A stretch of 64,000 nt of DNA from Roridomyces roridus (GCA_029378245.1 JARKIF010000004.1:2666001-2730000), one strand, 5' to 3'; counted from the first letter of the stretch, positions 32,501 to 41,600 are shown. The notes: generated by a model not told the origin, from the letters alone. Program-made: numbers and translations.

Positions 32501-34498
32501 GGACACATATACTGGCTGACTTTCCTCCTCCTCTTCGTCTTCCTCCCCTTCTTGAAATTCGTCATCAGCTGCAACTTCAAAGTACTCTTCATCAGAGTTT
32601 TCCTCCTCTCCGTCTCCATAATAGTGAGTTTCATTGACTGAACTCATGGCTTCTTGATAGAATCCTTGAACAGCTCTTGTGAGAGGTTGAGGTGGCGGGT
32701 CTACATATGAGAGCATGACTCGAGGAGCTGTCTGCGTTGGAGTCGTTGAATTAACAGGGGCCTGAGTCTGAGATTGAGTTTGTGATGTATGAATGCGCTC
32801 AATTGCCTGCACAATTGTTTCTGGACCTAAACGACGGATAATAGCACCAGAATTCATGTTGAGACGGCGTGACTCGGGGTTGTAGTGAACAATATTGCGT
32901 GTAACCAAGTCTTTTACCTGTGGACATTCTCTAATCTGATGGCCCATGGTTCCGCATCCAAAACAGCCCTGTTCAGCTGGATATCCTGGATTTGGCGCAA
33001 AGTTAACTCGTCTGTCACCTAATGGAATGTTGTTTGGATAGGTAAGAGGTGGTCTGCCTGGAGTGGCCATAGCACCGGTATTTCCTGAGCTTCCCTCGGT
33101 ACTCGGGCGGAAAGGTGTCGGTGCTCGTGACCTTCCTACTGGTGCGCGAACACAGTTAACGGCTACTCCAGTATTATCACTTGTGATGACTTTGTAGTAC
33201 ATTGGAGCATACTCTGGATCTTCAATCTTCATTCCATTAAGTTTTCGAATCATAGACGCAACTTCGTCTTCGTTGCCGGAATACTTCTGAGTCTTGATCT
33301 CAGGAGTCCTTTCAATCTTCTTCTTATCCCTAGAATGTTTCTTCTTCTTTCGCTGCTTGTCACGGAGTCGCTTTCTATAGGCCTCGTATTCCGAATCACT
33401 ATCATCTGATGAATCACTGTCATTTGATTCGTCGCCTGATAAATCATTATCAGCTTGAATTCCATATTCACTTGCATTGACAATGATGGTTTCAGGTTTG
33501 TTTCGTCGGAAATACCATTCGGCTGCAGCATTTACTTGATCAATGGTATATGGAGTGTTGTCTCGATGCGGATGTCGTTGCAGAATATAGGTTTCCAGAA
33601 GCATTCGTAAGTTCTGATGGATGCCTAGCCAAAAGTACGTCAAGTAGCCTTCGCGATTCAAGTGACCACGCTGATAGGGTCCCCCAGCTATAGTCTGATA
33701 TTTGACAAGATATTTCCGCCATTGAGTGAGATTGACGCACATATTGTCCTTGGTCTTCAGTGTGTAAGTAACAACGTCTCCGGGTTTGTACTTCTGAAGG
33801 ACTCGATCAGCATCATAAAGGCGAAGAATGTCTTTCCTTAGAGACTCCCAGCGTCGACGATGGTACGACTCCAGACTCTTGATAACATTTTGAACATTGA
33901 TAGAGCAGTATTCCAGGATATATTCGCATTTTTCGTCTTCGTCTGTGACTCGGCACTTCTTGATAAGTCGATCGTAGTGCTGAATAAATTGCATGACTTC
34001 TGTATACCGACCTTTGAATGTTTTAGGGGCGTCCCGATGGCCTCGGATTGGCATATCAAGTGAAGTCTTGAGAGGAGCATTGAAAGATACTGGTGCAGCT
34101 ATTTTTGGCTCCTTGTATCCTCCAAAAGCTGCGGTCTTAGCGTCGAATGGTAGCATATCTGGCATTCGTAACTTGGGTTCCGGCGTAGAAGGCGGGCTTG
34201 GTGAATTAAACATGGGCATGTCGTCGTCAGTATCCACATCAAAGGTCTGAGTTTGCTGGGCAAGAATTTCGTCGGTGGTAAAGTATTGTTCATCAAGGTT
34301 GCGTGAGGGCTTCTTGCCTTCTCGTACTTGGTATCGGTGCAGTTGTTCTTGTTCCGGATTCCTGCTAGGTCCTGGAGAAGGCATTCGGTGAGTATTCTGT
34401 CTTGTACTGGCGTGGAGCACATTGGGTGTGTATGGATCTAGGGCAGGCGTTGATATTGCTTCATAGGAAGAATCTGGTGTATCAGGGTTTGCAGTCAT
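26573..34498 (-). CDS. gag: ORF1 of element B: gag, protease and a giant unknown extension
   Basis: One uninterrupted frame of 2,641 aa from ATG 34498. Residues about 1-350 hold the gag-like core, then a CCHC knuckle (C512-x2-C515-x4-H520-x4-C525, CFGCGTMGHQIREC) and an aspartic protease (IIDTGSQLN, Asp895). A hydrophobic segment lies at about 1130-1155 (VVVGFLTIAVGWITLKIYL). From about residue 1,350 to the end, some 1,300 residues have no domain I recognise: acidic and Ser/His-rich stretches, a heptad-like helix (MAENQARSAAEILEDQI), and a Leu-rich folded-looking block near 2,350-2,480. This block appears more GC-rich than the gag and pol regions. Gypsy elements normally pass straight from protease to RT, so the extension is unusual. 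Confidence 0.8.
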   Translation of the reverse strand: MTANPDTPDSSYEAISTPALDPYTPNVLHASTRQNTHRMPSPGPSRNPEQEQLHRYQVREGKKPSRNLDEQYFTTDEILAQQTQTFDVDTDDDMPMFNSPSPPSTPEPKLRMPDMLPFDAKTAAFGGYKEPKIAAPVSFNAPLKTSLDMPIRGHRDAPKTFKGRYTEVMQFIQHYDRLIKKCRVTDEDEKCEYILEYCSINVQNVIKSLESYHRRRWESLRKDILRLYDADRVLQKYKPGDVVTYTLKTKDNMCVNLTQWRKYLVKYQTIAGGPYQRGHLNREGYLTYFWLGIHQNLRMLLETYILQRHPHRDNTPYTIDQVNAAAEWYFRRNKPETIIVNASEYGIQADNDLSGDESNDSDSSDDSDSEYEAYRKRLRDKQRKKKKHSRDKKKIERTPEIKTQKYSGNEDEVASMIRKLNGMKIEDPEYAPMYYKVITSDNTGVAVNCVRAPVGRSRAPTPFRPSTEGSSGNTGAMATPGRPPLTYPNNIPLGDRRVNFAPNPGYPAEQGCFGCGTMGHQIRECPQVKDLVTRNIVHYNPESRRLNMNSGAIIRRLGPETIVQAIERIHTSQTQSQTQAPVNSTTPTQTAPRVMLSYVDPPPQPLTRAVQGFYQEAMSSVNETHYYGDGEEENSDEEYFEVAADDEFQEGEEDEEEEESQPVYVSIPKEQGRQYGTVVNAAERATASTRSARREVMDGVYAPTRVRNKTPPPVKIPLPHRPGPGRNSAVPIDEALPKKVKTAPIVPEPKPVDARKVRIQDRPDAIMEDALPASNETQKGVRKKPDGLNDREKKKPEPRIGRQSAISGTVDKRKLAERILDMQLPVTVRELMESSKDVRTEFQDLIRVKNVKAVLLGKTADSIPAFSGFTWPRKEGFLIKVDMQTADSTICAIIDTGSQLNVTRADVAALKIRKPVDMSRTTNMNDANGGSGQLQGWIDSVDLDCGGIHTAADVWLSHNAPFELLLGRPWQRGNLVSIDERDEGTYLVFKDKHTRRPRYELLVIPFEGDPSAIALGKSGPMHSYMYAEPDDQSNLMQVCHVDEIETENPEGAAIAEDFHSRVTQTGNGGEKTMISYSGNTNNGNVRGLLQEAIPSLSNDQKSADELIQIENKSGDNIKRTMSLEREAGDLCLSILRFARVVVGFLTIAVGWITLKIYLQMESSEGLLLDKREQEGNGEEPSAYVGLVSTPVHHMSLRDFEEIRYLTREHLHQPGTPDGHVGDDTPDMAIRKALAVQWDRYLNKEPLEISPSFAASPQTTYLGGYLRADGTKVHQLVNLNTLQILYNKEDQRPCTLTGHLYSHLVQAPSVTSTVWPLELPYPSDTRLSEVMQNFQELDRHQPVNDRAGTHQRPAETNLDHPHEATLYSVSNEHETTNQHAHEVGQQTNGPNHFDNDHSRQSSTSHQSHGHERHLSRQQEISPRPLRNGFTRTTTNSVPRARNAPGATGNRAGAGGSRRHHRQQHTFYADDGWFRHTQQSDFHSSSLHSDSQSPSRRSAVGATHSRQTQYAQTEGEDSEEGGGGEESGSEDDQGGDEEFHSSRTHSEEAPSLGSQYGQSIVARGIWATPPDSEESSSNGSMPSLVSIAGSDIGDGERMDVNDEGEFVICVSHRLRAVYDAREWDPKLTRNLDAEEGEDKGEIYLDDWIEPGELKRMLDAEGDADDEADTTTGGEAQPIETDEDAEGEVEEEYPHVPNNTPVRPATPYPAAVSPNPAASDFPITRIMAAMLPPTILNRVYMDGGVVTAETRSLIQLSEAARMAENQARSAAEILEDQIADRRAMDAQARKAIEELQYVNENLKLSELMTQILLTHRQPFRLGLGLKDDGEEEEDDSATPLARAKSSLNPQALPFRYDPFAQPHVTPNERLFNPKPDSALFHIDTPTPVVHALGAGTTVPGADPAAIVYAQPTPSKRPDTPRPPPLVSPKPVPWHFQKAPTVLMHAANEFVLPTVTHSSPSLPDDQSAVAESLSQSSIPASHNDASHHHSPQMDSTGDWVLSDAEARCLREREQVAAGSAAANSAEYSSWANASWANIYDAAGAATTTTENAEILEFQRRDSEAEAAWSTGSTRDAYDDWKNTPLPAHWTTSDNTSSTGSSSSFTDYGFGQTSGSVSSSCIHNDESTYKFFRDDPYGYAPVDAPPPLPTAEDYQYPPPFDEYFADVPPDDDVDAVEFMRMVEASTGFPPAHARHPHQSDAVINKNLGSWTDGICAHQYLLRENEILAAALPLREFRQAYYYGTSSRHSDFEAMTREGDRRFREATEGLNDVHAAFPAPIRPQPHPIPQATMFRTYLVTRGGVQVPSNSSISAPQDANEAGAGLCTSSRPLKRKSRDDSPSTDGSDSEAANRRVSKSFRKFLGDQLRRTVIYQEALKATNYTQVPTIQELAHGRRLLRRGMDSIQGALVSLQSDFCFGRERYDELQRKLQQFAVDYHTRLPQHDGHRRFSHPLLTDEETAKFHIYLILLIHQRLYYLAALVFDCLRVQFRERTAVKFLLTGGYLDTYADSDESSSGSDIFGSSSTDSNADDEPYQFSPDAHANVEIVVDHPQVSDTDVDQHRDKRIAAFTTPGFRAQSLLPTNKSQSIDTSSYGEDSKALFAQWDHANSVAMADVDLLGSVPTVYIDPRLLTDPVAVGSYLPDRHY

Positions 34499-34614
34499 AG
34501 TCTTGAGTGTGGTCGTATTGCGTAACTGGCTGATTCTGTGTGGTAACCTGTCAAAAAAACTGTCTTGTGTGTATTACGGATCCTAAGATTCAAGTTGTAT
34601 TACCCAAAATTTCC

Positions 34615-34632
34615 CCCTCGCGGTGGGCTCCA
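34615..34632 (-). promoter_or_regulatory. Primer binding site of element B (tRNA type)
   Basis: On the minus strand TGGAGCCCACCGCGAGGG begins four bases after the LTR end at 34637. It starts with TGG, complementary to a tRNA CCA end. I could not match it to a specific tRNA from memory. Confidence 0.55.
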
Positions 34633-34636
34633 ATGA

Positions 34637-35724
34637 TGTCGACGGAAAATAAAGTTTCCTAGTAAGCAGGCGGGAATAATTAAATTCAAGCCAAACTCAC
34701 TAATGGTTCGGGGAAGTGGGTAGTAGTGTTTTGAATAGAAAATAGGATCAGTGATGGACTAAACTGGTCGGTCTGGTTCGTACGTGAAAACTAGTCGGAC
34801 TTGTGAAATAATTAACTTCCGTGTCGCTCAATGAACAGGCTAGTTCAATTATCTCCTAATGCTTGTACTTCGGCTTGACTTGGTTAAAACAGATAGCTAC
34901 CGTATCGCTTCGTGGACAGGCTAGCTCAAATGTTTCCTGACTTGGACGTGCGTGCGTGCGTAAACTTGTTCTGAACGTAAACAAATAACTACCGTGTCGC
35001 TTGATGTACAGGCTAGCTCAGATGTTTTCTAAAATGGGTTCGACGTAGACTTGTACTGCTGGCTGTGGCAATGGCAATTCAAAGATTTGCCTAAGTTGCT
35101 CAAGTGCTGGGCGTAATATGCGCGTGAGACGGAGCAAGAAGATGAGAAATGATGTGAAGTTAATTCTGTGCTAGGTTCTAACTACTACAAAAGTAGAAGA
35201 GAAGTCAGCTTAGAAGTGGGTTGCTTAGGTTCTCAGCTGAAATCTGTCCTTCTTATATACTAAAAGCCTGGGAACTCATGTCTATATTTGGTATTCCTAA
35301 CTTCCATCCCAGGCACTTTTCCTTTTCCTTTCTAGGTGTCTGCCCTTGTCCAATGTTTCCTTTTGCGGGAATTCCCTTTCTGAGTAATTCCCTTTCTGAG
35401 TAATTCCTGTTCTTGGCAATTCCCTTTCAGAGTATTTCCTATTTTTGGTAATTCCCTTTCAGAGTATTTCCTATTTTTGGTAATTCCCTTTCAGAGTATT
35501 TCCTATTTTTGGTAATTCCCTCTCAGAGTATTTCCTATTCCAAGTAATTCCCATAATAGGTAACACATGTGATTCCAACTTTGTTGATCAGCTGATAATG
35601 ATGTCAATATTGACGATGGAATGATGGACATGTGCCTAGCCCAGGTCTGAATAAGTACTATTTTCAATAAGTGCGAATGGAGTGCCTTGTCCTTTTTCAT
35701 AACAAACAAAATTACCATACGACA
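34637..35724 (-). repeat. LTR of element B (5' LTR in element orientation)
   Basis: 1,088 bp, collinear with 20263-21350 at a constant offset of 14,374 and with one base difference noted by eye. It carries the same internal repeats. Confidence 0.92.
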
Positions 35725-35728
35725 CCGT

Positions 35729-38700
35729 CTTGATCCTCCCTGCGACATGGTCCTCGGATACAACTGGCTTCACCGCTACAATCCGTTGATTGACTGGAAG
35801 AATGCTAGTATCGCTTTCCGGACCACATCCAATGGGAATCTTGTGTCGACACCAACTCCGGTCGAGTCTCTCTCCTCCGGTTCTGGGACCCCAACTCCGG
35901 TCCCGACTCCGACATCGTCGCCATCGACCTCAGCTCCTTCCGAGCAACACTCCGAGGCCACCGAGCCTCATCCATTCCTTACTCCACCAAAAATCTCTCT
36001 GGTCTCTGCTGCAGCTTACCGTACTATCCTCAAGGATAAGGACGTCCAGCAGTTTACGATGCACGCTCAACCGAAGGAGGAAGTTACTGCCAAGTCCGGT
36101 TCCCTAGAGGATCCGGACCTGTCTAAAATTCCTTCGGAGTACCATGACTTCGCTGACGTATTTTCAGAGCAGGAAGCGTACAACCTTCCTCCTCACCGCG
36201 AATACGATCTCAAGATCGAAACTATCGACGGCGAAGTTCCTCCGGTCGGGCACGTCTACTCCCTTTCGCAATCCGAGCTCGCTGCACTCCGCGAGTTCAT
36301 CGACAAAAATATTCGCTCCGGGTTTATCTACCCGTCCCGGTCGAATCATGGAGCTCCAATCCTTTTTGCCAAGAAGAAGGATGGTTCGCTCCGACTCTGT
36401 GTCGATTACAGAGGTCTCAACCGCATCACGAAGAAGGATCGTTATCCTCTTCCATTGATTGCTGACCTCTTGGATGCTCCGGGAAAGGCGCGTATCTATA
36501 CCAAACTTGATCTTCGGCACGCTTACCATCTTCTCCGAGTTGCTGAGGACGATGAGTCCAAAACTGCATTTCGGACTCGCTACGGCTCTTTCAACTTCAG
36601 AGTCGTACCGGAGGGTTTATCCAACGCTCCGGCAGCTTTTCAGCGCTTCCTGAATAGCCTGTTCGCGGACTTGCTTGACGTTTACGTCATTGTCTATTTG
36701 GATGACATTCTGGTTTATTCCGGAGACGAAACTCAGCACACAGCGCACGTACGGGAAGTACTCCGGCGCCTCCGGGCCTCCGGTTTGTACTGCAAACTCC
36801 CCAAATGCGAGTTCGGTGTAACAACGTGCGAGTACCTCGGCTATATTCTCTCTCCGGATGGATTCCGGATGGCCGAGGAGAAGATTGCGGCGATAATGGA
36901 ATGGCCGGTCCCACGCAAAGTTAAGGACGTTCAGTCATTCCTTGGCTTTTGCAACTTCTACCGTAGATTCATCTGGAATTACTCCGGTATCACGGTCGCC
37001 CTGACACGCCTCACGCGTAAGGGCTTGAAGTGGGATTGGACCTCCATCTGCCAAGACGCGTTTGAGACGCTCAAGAGGGCTTTCACCGAAGCTCCGGTTC
37101 TCCATCACTGGGTTCCCGGCCGTCAACTTACGGTCGAAACGGACGCTTCGGACTACGCTATCGCCTCCATCCTATCAATTCAAGGAGACGACGGCGACAT
37201 CCATCCCCTCGCATTCCGGAGCCGGACTCTGCAGAACGCGGAGCTCAACTACGACACCCACGACAAGGAACTCCTCGCCATCTTTGACGCTTTCGAGCAT
37301 TGGCGCCAATACCTCGAAGGAGCTCCTCTTACAGTGGATGTTGTCACCGACCACAAGAACCTGGAGTATTTTGCTACCACAAAGACGCTTACCCGTCGAC
37401 AGGTTCGCTGGTCGGAGAAACTCTCCGCATTTAATATGCTCATCCGGTTCCGTCCTGGACGGCTTGGGGGAAAACCTGACGCGTTAACTAGACGATGGGA
37501 CGTCTATGCTAAAGAGGGGGATAGGGATTATGTTCAGGCCAATCCGCAAAATTTTCGGCCAATTTTCACCTCCGAACACCTCTCCGCGTCACTCCGGGCG
37601 ACATTTCTTGAAGAAATCGTACTCCGGTCATCGGTCGTTTTGGACGTCGAGAAGCTCTACTCCGACATCCGGACTCATCTATCCGACGATCCTCACGCCC
37701 TTGCGGGTCTGGAACTCGCTAAAACCGGCACCAACCCTCGCTGGACGACAGACGAGGCTGGCTTACTCCGCTTAGACGGACAAATCTATGTTCCCTCATG
37801 CTCCGGTTCTTCACCGGAGCTCCGTGTACGTGTTTGCCAGTTTAAGCATGATCATATTCTTGCTGGTCACTTCGGACAGAACAGGACGCTGGCTCTGATC
37901 CGGAAGGAATTCACTTGGCCAAATTGTCGCGACTTCGTCAAAGACTATGTCAAGTCCTGCGTCACGTGTGCGAGGAACAAGAAGCCCAGGCACCGTCCTT
38001 ACGGTCTCCTGAAACCCCTCCCAGTGCCTCTTCGTCCATGGCATTCGATATCCATGGACTTCATCGAGCAACTTCCGGCCTCCGGCGAGTACGATTGTAT
38101 TCTTGTGATCGTTGATCATGCTTCGAAGCAGGTTATCCTCATTCCCTGCGACGTTCACATCGACTCTCCAACACTCGCCCGGATGTTCCTCATTCACGTT
38201 TTCTCCAAACACGGAGTTCCGGCACACGTCACTTGTGACCGGGGTTCCGAATTCATTTCATCCTTCTTTCGTTCTTTGGGCGAACTCCTCGACATGAAGA
38301 TCCATTATACTTCGGGTTACCATCCGGAAGCTGATGGTCAAACGGAACGGATGAACCAGACGGTCGAGCAGTACATCCGCATTTACTGCTCTTACCAACA
38401 GGATGATTGGGATACACTCCTTCCTCTTGCCGAATTCTCGTTGAACAACGCTCCTAACGCCTCCACAGGCATTACCCCGTTCTTCGCGAATAAAGGCTAC
38501 GATCCCCTCCTGTCCGTCCATCCAGAACTCAACGTCGCCAACACATACGCTCGCGACTTCGTGGTCAATCTCAACGAACTCCACGAGTTCCTCCGGGACC
38601 AAATCCGGTCTGCACAAAGTACTTACAAGGAAACGGCGGACCGGAAACGCATTCAACATCCGGACATCAAAGTCGGCGATGAGGTGTTCATTTCCACCAA

Positions 38701-39127
38701 GTACATCAAGACCAAGCGTCCAACTCCGAAGTTTTCGGAGACGCACATCGGTCCGTACGAGGTTATTGGAAAACCTAGCGCTGCCTCGTTCCAGGTGCGA
38801 CTTCCAAAAAATCTGTCCCAAGTTCACCCAGTTTTCCATGTTTCCCAACTCGAACCCCACTTCCGGAATCCCTTCCCCGGTCGAGAAATCCCTCCACCAC
38901 CTCCGGTAGAGGTCGACGGAGAAGAGCATTTCGAGGTCAAACAAATCGTTGACTCCAAGCTTGACCGGAGGTACCGGATTAAACTCCGGTACTTGGTCGA
39001 ATGGATGGGCTACGAGAACACGGATGAACAATTCACATGGGTTGGAGCAGACGACATACAGGCAGGTGAGGCGTTGGACGACTTCCATCGCCGATATCCA
39101 GACAAGCCTGGCCCGTTACAAACCTAA
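35729..39127 (+). CDS. pol: Pol of element A, RT to chromodomain (3' portion)
   Basis: The frame resumes after element B and runs 1,132 codons to the stop at 39127. In order: the end of the protease region (MVLGYNWLHRYNPLIDW), reverse transcriptase (VDYRGLNRITKKDRYPLP; catalytic YLDD at 36695-36706), RNase H (TDASDYAIASIL), integrase zinc finger (VTCARNK) and catalytic residues (SMDFIEQL, CDRGSEF, HPEADGQTER), and a C-terminal chromodomain (about 38925-39100; YLVEWMGYENTDEQFTWV). The chromodomain would direct integration to marked chromatin. Apart from the insertion of B, the frame has no stop codon. Confidence 0.92.
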   Translation, partial: LDPPCDMVLGYNWLHRYNPLIDWKNASIAFRTTSNGNLVSTPTPVESLSSGSGTPTPVPTPTSSPSTSAPSEQHSEATEPHPFLTPPKISLVSAAAYRTILKDKDVQQFTMHAQPKEEVTAKSGSLEDPDLSKIPSEYHDFADVFSEQEAYNLPPHREYDLKIETIDGEVPPVGHVYSLSQSELAALREFIDKNIRSGFIYPSRSNHGAPILFAKKKDGSLRLCVDYRGLNRITKKDRYPLPLIADLLDAPGKARIYTKLDLRHAYHLLRVAEDDESKTAFRTRYGSFNFRVVPEGLSNAPAAFQRFLNSLFADLLDVYVIVYLDDILVYSGDETQHTAHVREVLRRLRASGLYCKLPKCEFGVTTCEYLGYILSPDGFRMAEEKIAAIMEWPVPRKVKDVQSFLGFCNFYRRFIWNYSGITVALTRLTRKGLKWDWTSICQDAFETLKRAFTEAPVLHHWVPGRQLTVETDASDYAIASILSIQGDDGDIHPLAFRSRTLQNAELNYDTHDKELLAIFDAFEHWRQYLEGAPLTVDVVTDHKNLEYFATTKTLTRRQVRWSEKLSAFNMLIRFRPGRLGGKPDALTRRWDVYAKEGDRDYVQANPQNFRPIFTSEHLSASLRATFLEEIVLRSSVVLDVEKLYSDIRTHLSDDPHALAGLELAKTGTNPRWTTDEAGLLRLDGQIYVPSCSGSSPELRVRVCQFKHDHILAGHFGQNRTLALIRKEFTWPNCRDFVKDYVKSCVTCARNKKPRHRPYGLLKPLPVPLRPWHSISMDFIEQLPASGEYDCILVIVDHASKQVILIPCDVHIDSPTLARMFLIHVFSKHGVPAHVTCDRGSEFISSFFRSLGELLDMKIHYTSGYHPEADGQTERMNQTVEQYIRIYCSYQQDDWDTLLPLAEFSLNNAPNASTGITPFFANKGYDPLLSVHPELNVANTYARDFVVNLNELHEFLRDQIRSAQSTYKETADRKRIQHPDIKVGDEVFISTKYIKTKRPTPKFSETHIGPYEVIGKPSAASFQVRLPKNLSQVHPVFHVSQLEPHFRNPFPGREIPPPPPVEVDGEEHFEVKQIVDSKLDRRYRIKLRYLVEWMGYENTDEQFTWVGADDIQAGEALDDFHRRYPDKPGPLQT

Positions 39128-39269
39128 TTGTCAAACCCCGGCCGAGCCTTTCCAACTTCAGGTTCAATACCTCGGCCGGGTAAACGTTCGTTCATCAAAA
39201 TTCTATTTACATTTTGCCTTTACTTATACAAATGTTCGTTTCACACGAATCCGGCGACTATCTACAATG

Positions 39270-40915
39270 TCAATCCTCCGCCAATTCGTCGTCACCATTC
39301 TTCGCCGTATCCGGACTCGACGCGATCTCGGGCTCGGTCTCCACCGGTGGAATCATTTCCTCCTCCGACTTCTCGTCGTCATCCCCCGGCAAGAACAAGG
39401 GCTCCTTAGCCCCCTCCGGTCCCTTCACCTCAAACTCCTCCGGATCGACGTTCATGTCGACCGTACCCTCAACATCCCCATCCTCCAACTCCATTCCGGA
39501 CCCCTCAGGCTCCTCCGCCTCGGCGTCCATCTGGATCCCAGTCCACTCCTCTTCGTCTTCATCTCCAACCGACTCCTCTCCTCCCTGCCTCGCCTTCCAC
39601 GCCTCCAACTCTTCCTCAAAGACGCGTTGGCGTCTGTCCTGCTCCGCCTGCCTCCGAGCCTCTCTGGCATCCGCATCCTCGGCTTCCTCGTACATCGAAT
39701 TTCCATGGTCGTTGTCCCAATCGTCTGAGACACGATCCGGAGTTACGGGGCGAGGGTCGACGGGAGGCGTGGGAACGACGTCCTTCGGCTCGTCGCCGAA
39801 ATCCATCAAGTCGTTGTCGTCTTCAACGACTCGACGAGCAAGACGAGGCCTCTTGACAGGCACGGGGGGAGGCGAGACCGAGATCGAAGACGATTGTGCA
39901 CGCCCACGTTTGGGCGTGACGGAGACGAGAGTGGAGGGGACGAAGGGAGAGGTGCGAGGTTTTCGGATGGTGACGTTTTGTTTTTTCCCACGCTTGGGAG
40001 GTGGTGGTGGTGGTCCATCCGTCCTTCTGCACGCGATGCGCTTCTGCCGGCATAAATCGCAAGGCCCGAGCCTTGACTCCGCCGGAGTTGACGCAGACCG
40101 CTCCGAGGCGCCGACAATTGTCACAAGCTAAAAGAGAAGATGAGTAAAATCAGAAAGGAAGGAAAATCAATCACCATCGTTTCCCTCGTCGTCTCCAGCG
40201 ACGGAATCACTTCCTCCGGCGTCTTCGCGCGAGCCTTCCCCTTACCCTTCCTCGGCTCCTTCCTCCGCGACAACGGCTTCGTGTCGTCCTCGTCTTCATC
40301 GACGACACCAACCTCCACCTCCGGCTCCGGCTCCGGCTCCGGTTCCACCACTTCTTCGACCTTCTCCTCCTCTTCATCCCACTCGATTCCCTCGTACTCG
40401 TCCTCTCCAGGTGTCGAGGGTCGACGATCTTCGTCCTCGTGGATGACGTAATCCCGGCCAATCTTGGCATAGTAGGCGAGGTCGATGAGGAAGTGGAGAG
40501 GGACCTTGGCAGTACCCTTGGTCATGAGGTCGCGGGGGTTAGGAGGTTGGTGGCGAGGGGCGTGTCGTTCCAGAGCGAGTCCTTCGGCTTCCTCCCAGAG
40601 CTCTTGATTGAGGTCGCGCCTCCGCGCCACTTCATTCACGAGACGCTCGCGTCTCTCAGCCTCCATCGCCAACTCCGCCTTCCTTCGTTCCTCCGCCTCT
40701 CTCTCAGCCGCCAACCTCTCCTCCTTGGCCTTCTTCGCCTCCTTGGCCTTCGCTGCCTTTTCCTTCGCCTTGGCCAGCGCCTCCTCCAGCTTGGCGATGG
40801 TCTCCGGCGAGACCTCGTCGTCGTCCTCCGGGTCCGGGGTCGGGACTTGGTTTTTCTTGTCCTTGTCTTCGTCGTCGCGATGAGGGGGCAGAGAGTGGTG
40901 CGAGTGGGTCGACAT
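39270..40915 (-). CDS. Antisense spliced gene inside element A, zinc-cluster-like
   Basis: Two exons (40915-40175 and 40127-39270, intron 47 bp) give 532 aa, read against the element between pol and the 3' LTR. The N-terminal part is a charged Ala/Glu/Lys helix (about residues 40-130), followed by a conserved-looking segment (KVPLHFLIDLAYYAKIGRDY) and acidic runs. Exon 2 contains CDLCRQKRIAC, a C-x2-C-x6-C half cluster of Zn2Cys6 type, then proline-rich and acidic regions. A second half cluster (ACDNCRRLGAVC) lies 15 codons upstream but in another frame. The product may be a nuclear DNA-binding or regulatory protein. Function is inferred from composition only. Confidence 0.6.
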
Positions 40916-41061
40916 GGTGGTATGAGTCAAAGAGAGAAAATTGATCCGGAACAAACTTCGCCAAATTTTCTTTGTTCGGTTCCGGCAATTCATTCGGTTA
41001 CCGGCAATCATTTCTACCGTTCTCTTGGGCTCTTGAGGGCAAGAGCCTAAGAGGGGGATAC

Positions 41062-41595
41062 TGTTATGTCCCGTTCCAACGCCAACTCCGGTACCTCAAC
41101 TCCGGTACTCAACTCCGGTACTCAACTCCGGTCACGTCGGGATGCCTCCCGACGTCGAAGCGCATCACGCGCTCCTCGGTTCTATCCGGGTACTCGGGTT
41201 TTCACGCGATGAAGGTATCTGAGCGTTTCCCCCGGACTTGGTATTCATCAGGATATCCACTTGATCATTCCGTGCGGACTTAATCAGCTTATATCCACAT
41301 AGCCGCATAAGTCCGTTTCTATTATTGGTCTGTGGTAATGACATATATCTCTACTTACTCGTATATAAGACTTTCCTTATCTGTATTCAACCTTAGTTGA
41401 TAATTGACGTTCTTGACTACTCGTCTTGGCTGGTTCCTACTCCTTCCCTTCCTATCAACATAGCAAGGCGTCTTTGACACCCTACTCCTCTGTGGTGCTC
41501 TTAGATCGTTCCTCCGGTCGACTCCTTCCAACTCCGGTCACTACCGGAGTTCCGGCATCTACTCCGGACTTGTCTTTTGGAATCGGATCGTAACA
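41062..41595 (+). repeat. 3' LTR of element A
   Basis: 534 bp, collinear with 16976-17509 at a constant offset of 24,086. One base differs by eye. It is followed by the target duplication GAAAT. Confidence 0.93.
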
Positions 41596-41600
41596 GAAAT

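Larger units (their letters stand above)
20263..35724 (-). mobile_element. Ty3/Gypsy element B, nested antisense inside element A
   Basis: 15,462 bp between identical-looking 1,088-bp LTRs that begin TGTCGACGG and end CATACGACA on the plus strand. The target duplication is the 4-bp CCGT (20259-20262 and 35725-35728). All its long frames are on the minus strand: ORF1 (gag, protease, long extension), pol, and a third ORF. It is inserted precisely in the pol frame of element A. The LTRs differ by eye at one base (GATGGACAG near 20632 against GATGTACAG near 35006). Confidence 0.93.
16976..41595 (+). mobile_element. Ty3/Gypsy chromovirus A, split by element B
   Basis: The element is flanked by the 5-bp duplication GAAAT (16971-16975, 41596-41600) and by 534-bp LTRs starting TGTTATG and ending GTAACA. 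Without the nested element it is about 9.15 kb. Order: LTR, self-primer binding site, gag, -1 frameshift, protease-RT-RNase H-integrase-chromodomain pol, antisense gene, LTR. The domain order with integrase after RNase H and a C-terminal chromodomain defines a chromovirus. The two LTRs differ, by eye, at one base (T at 17503, C at 41589), so the insertion is recent. Confidence 0.93.
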
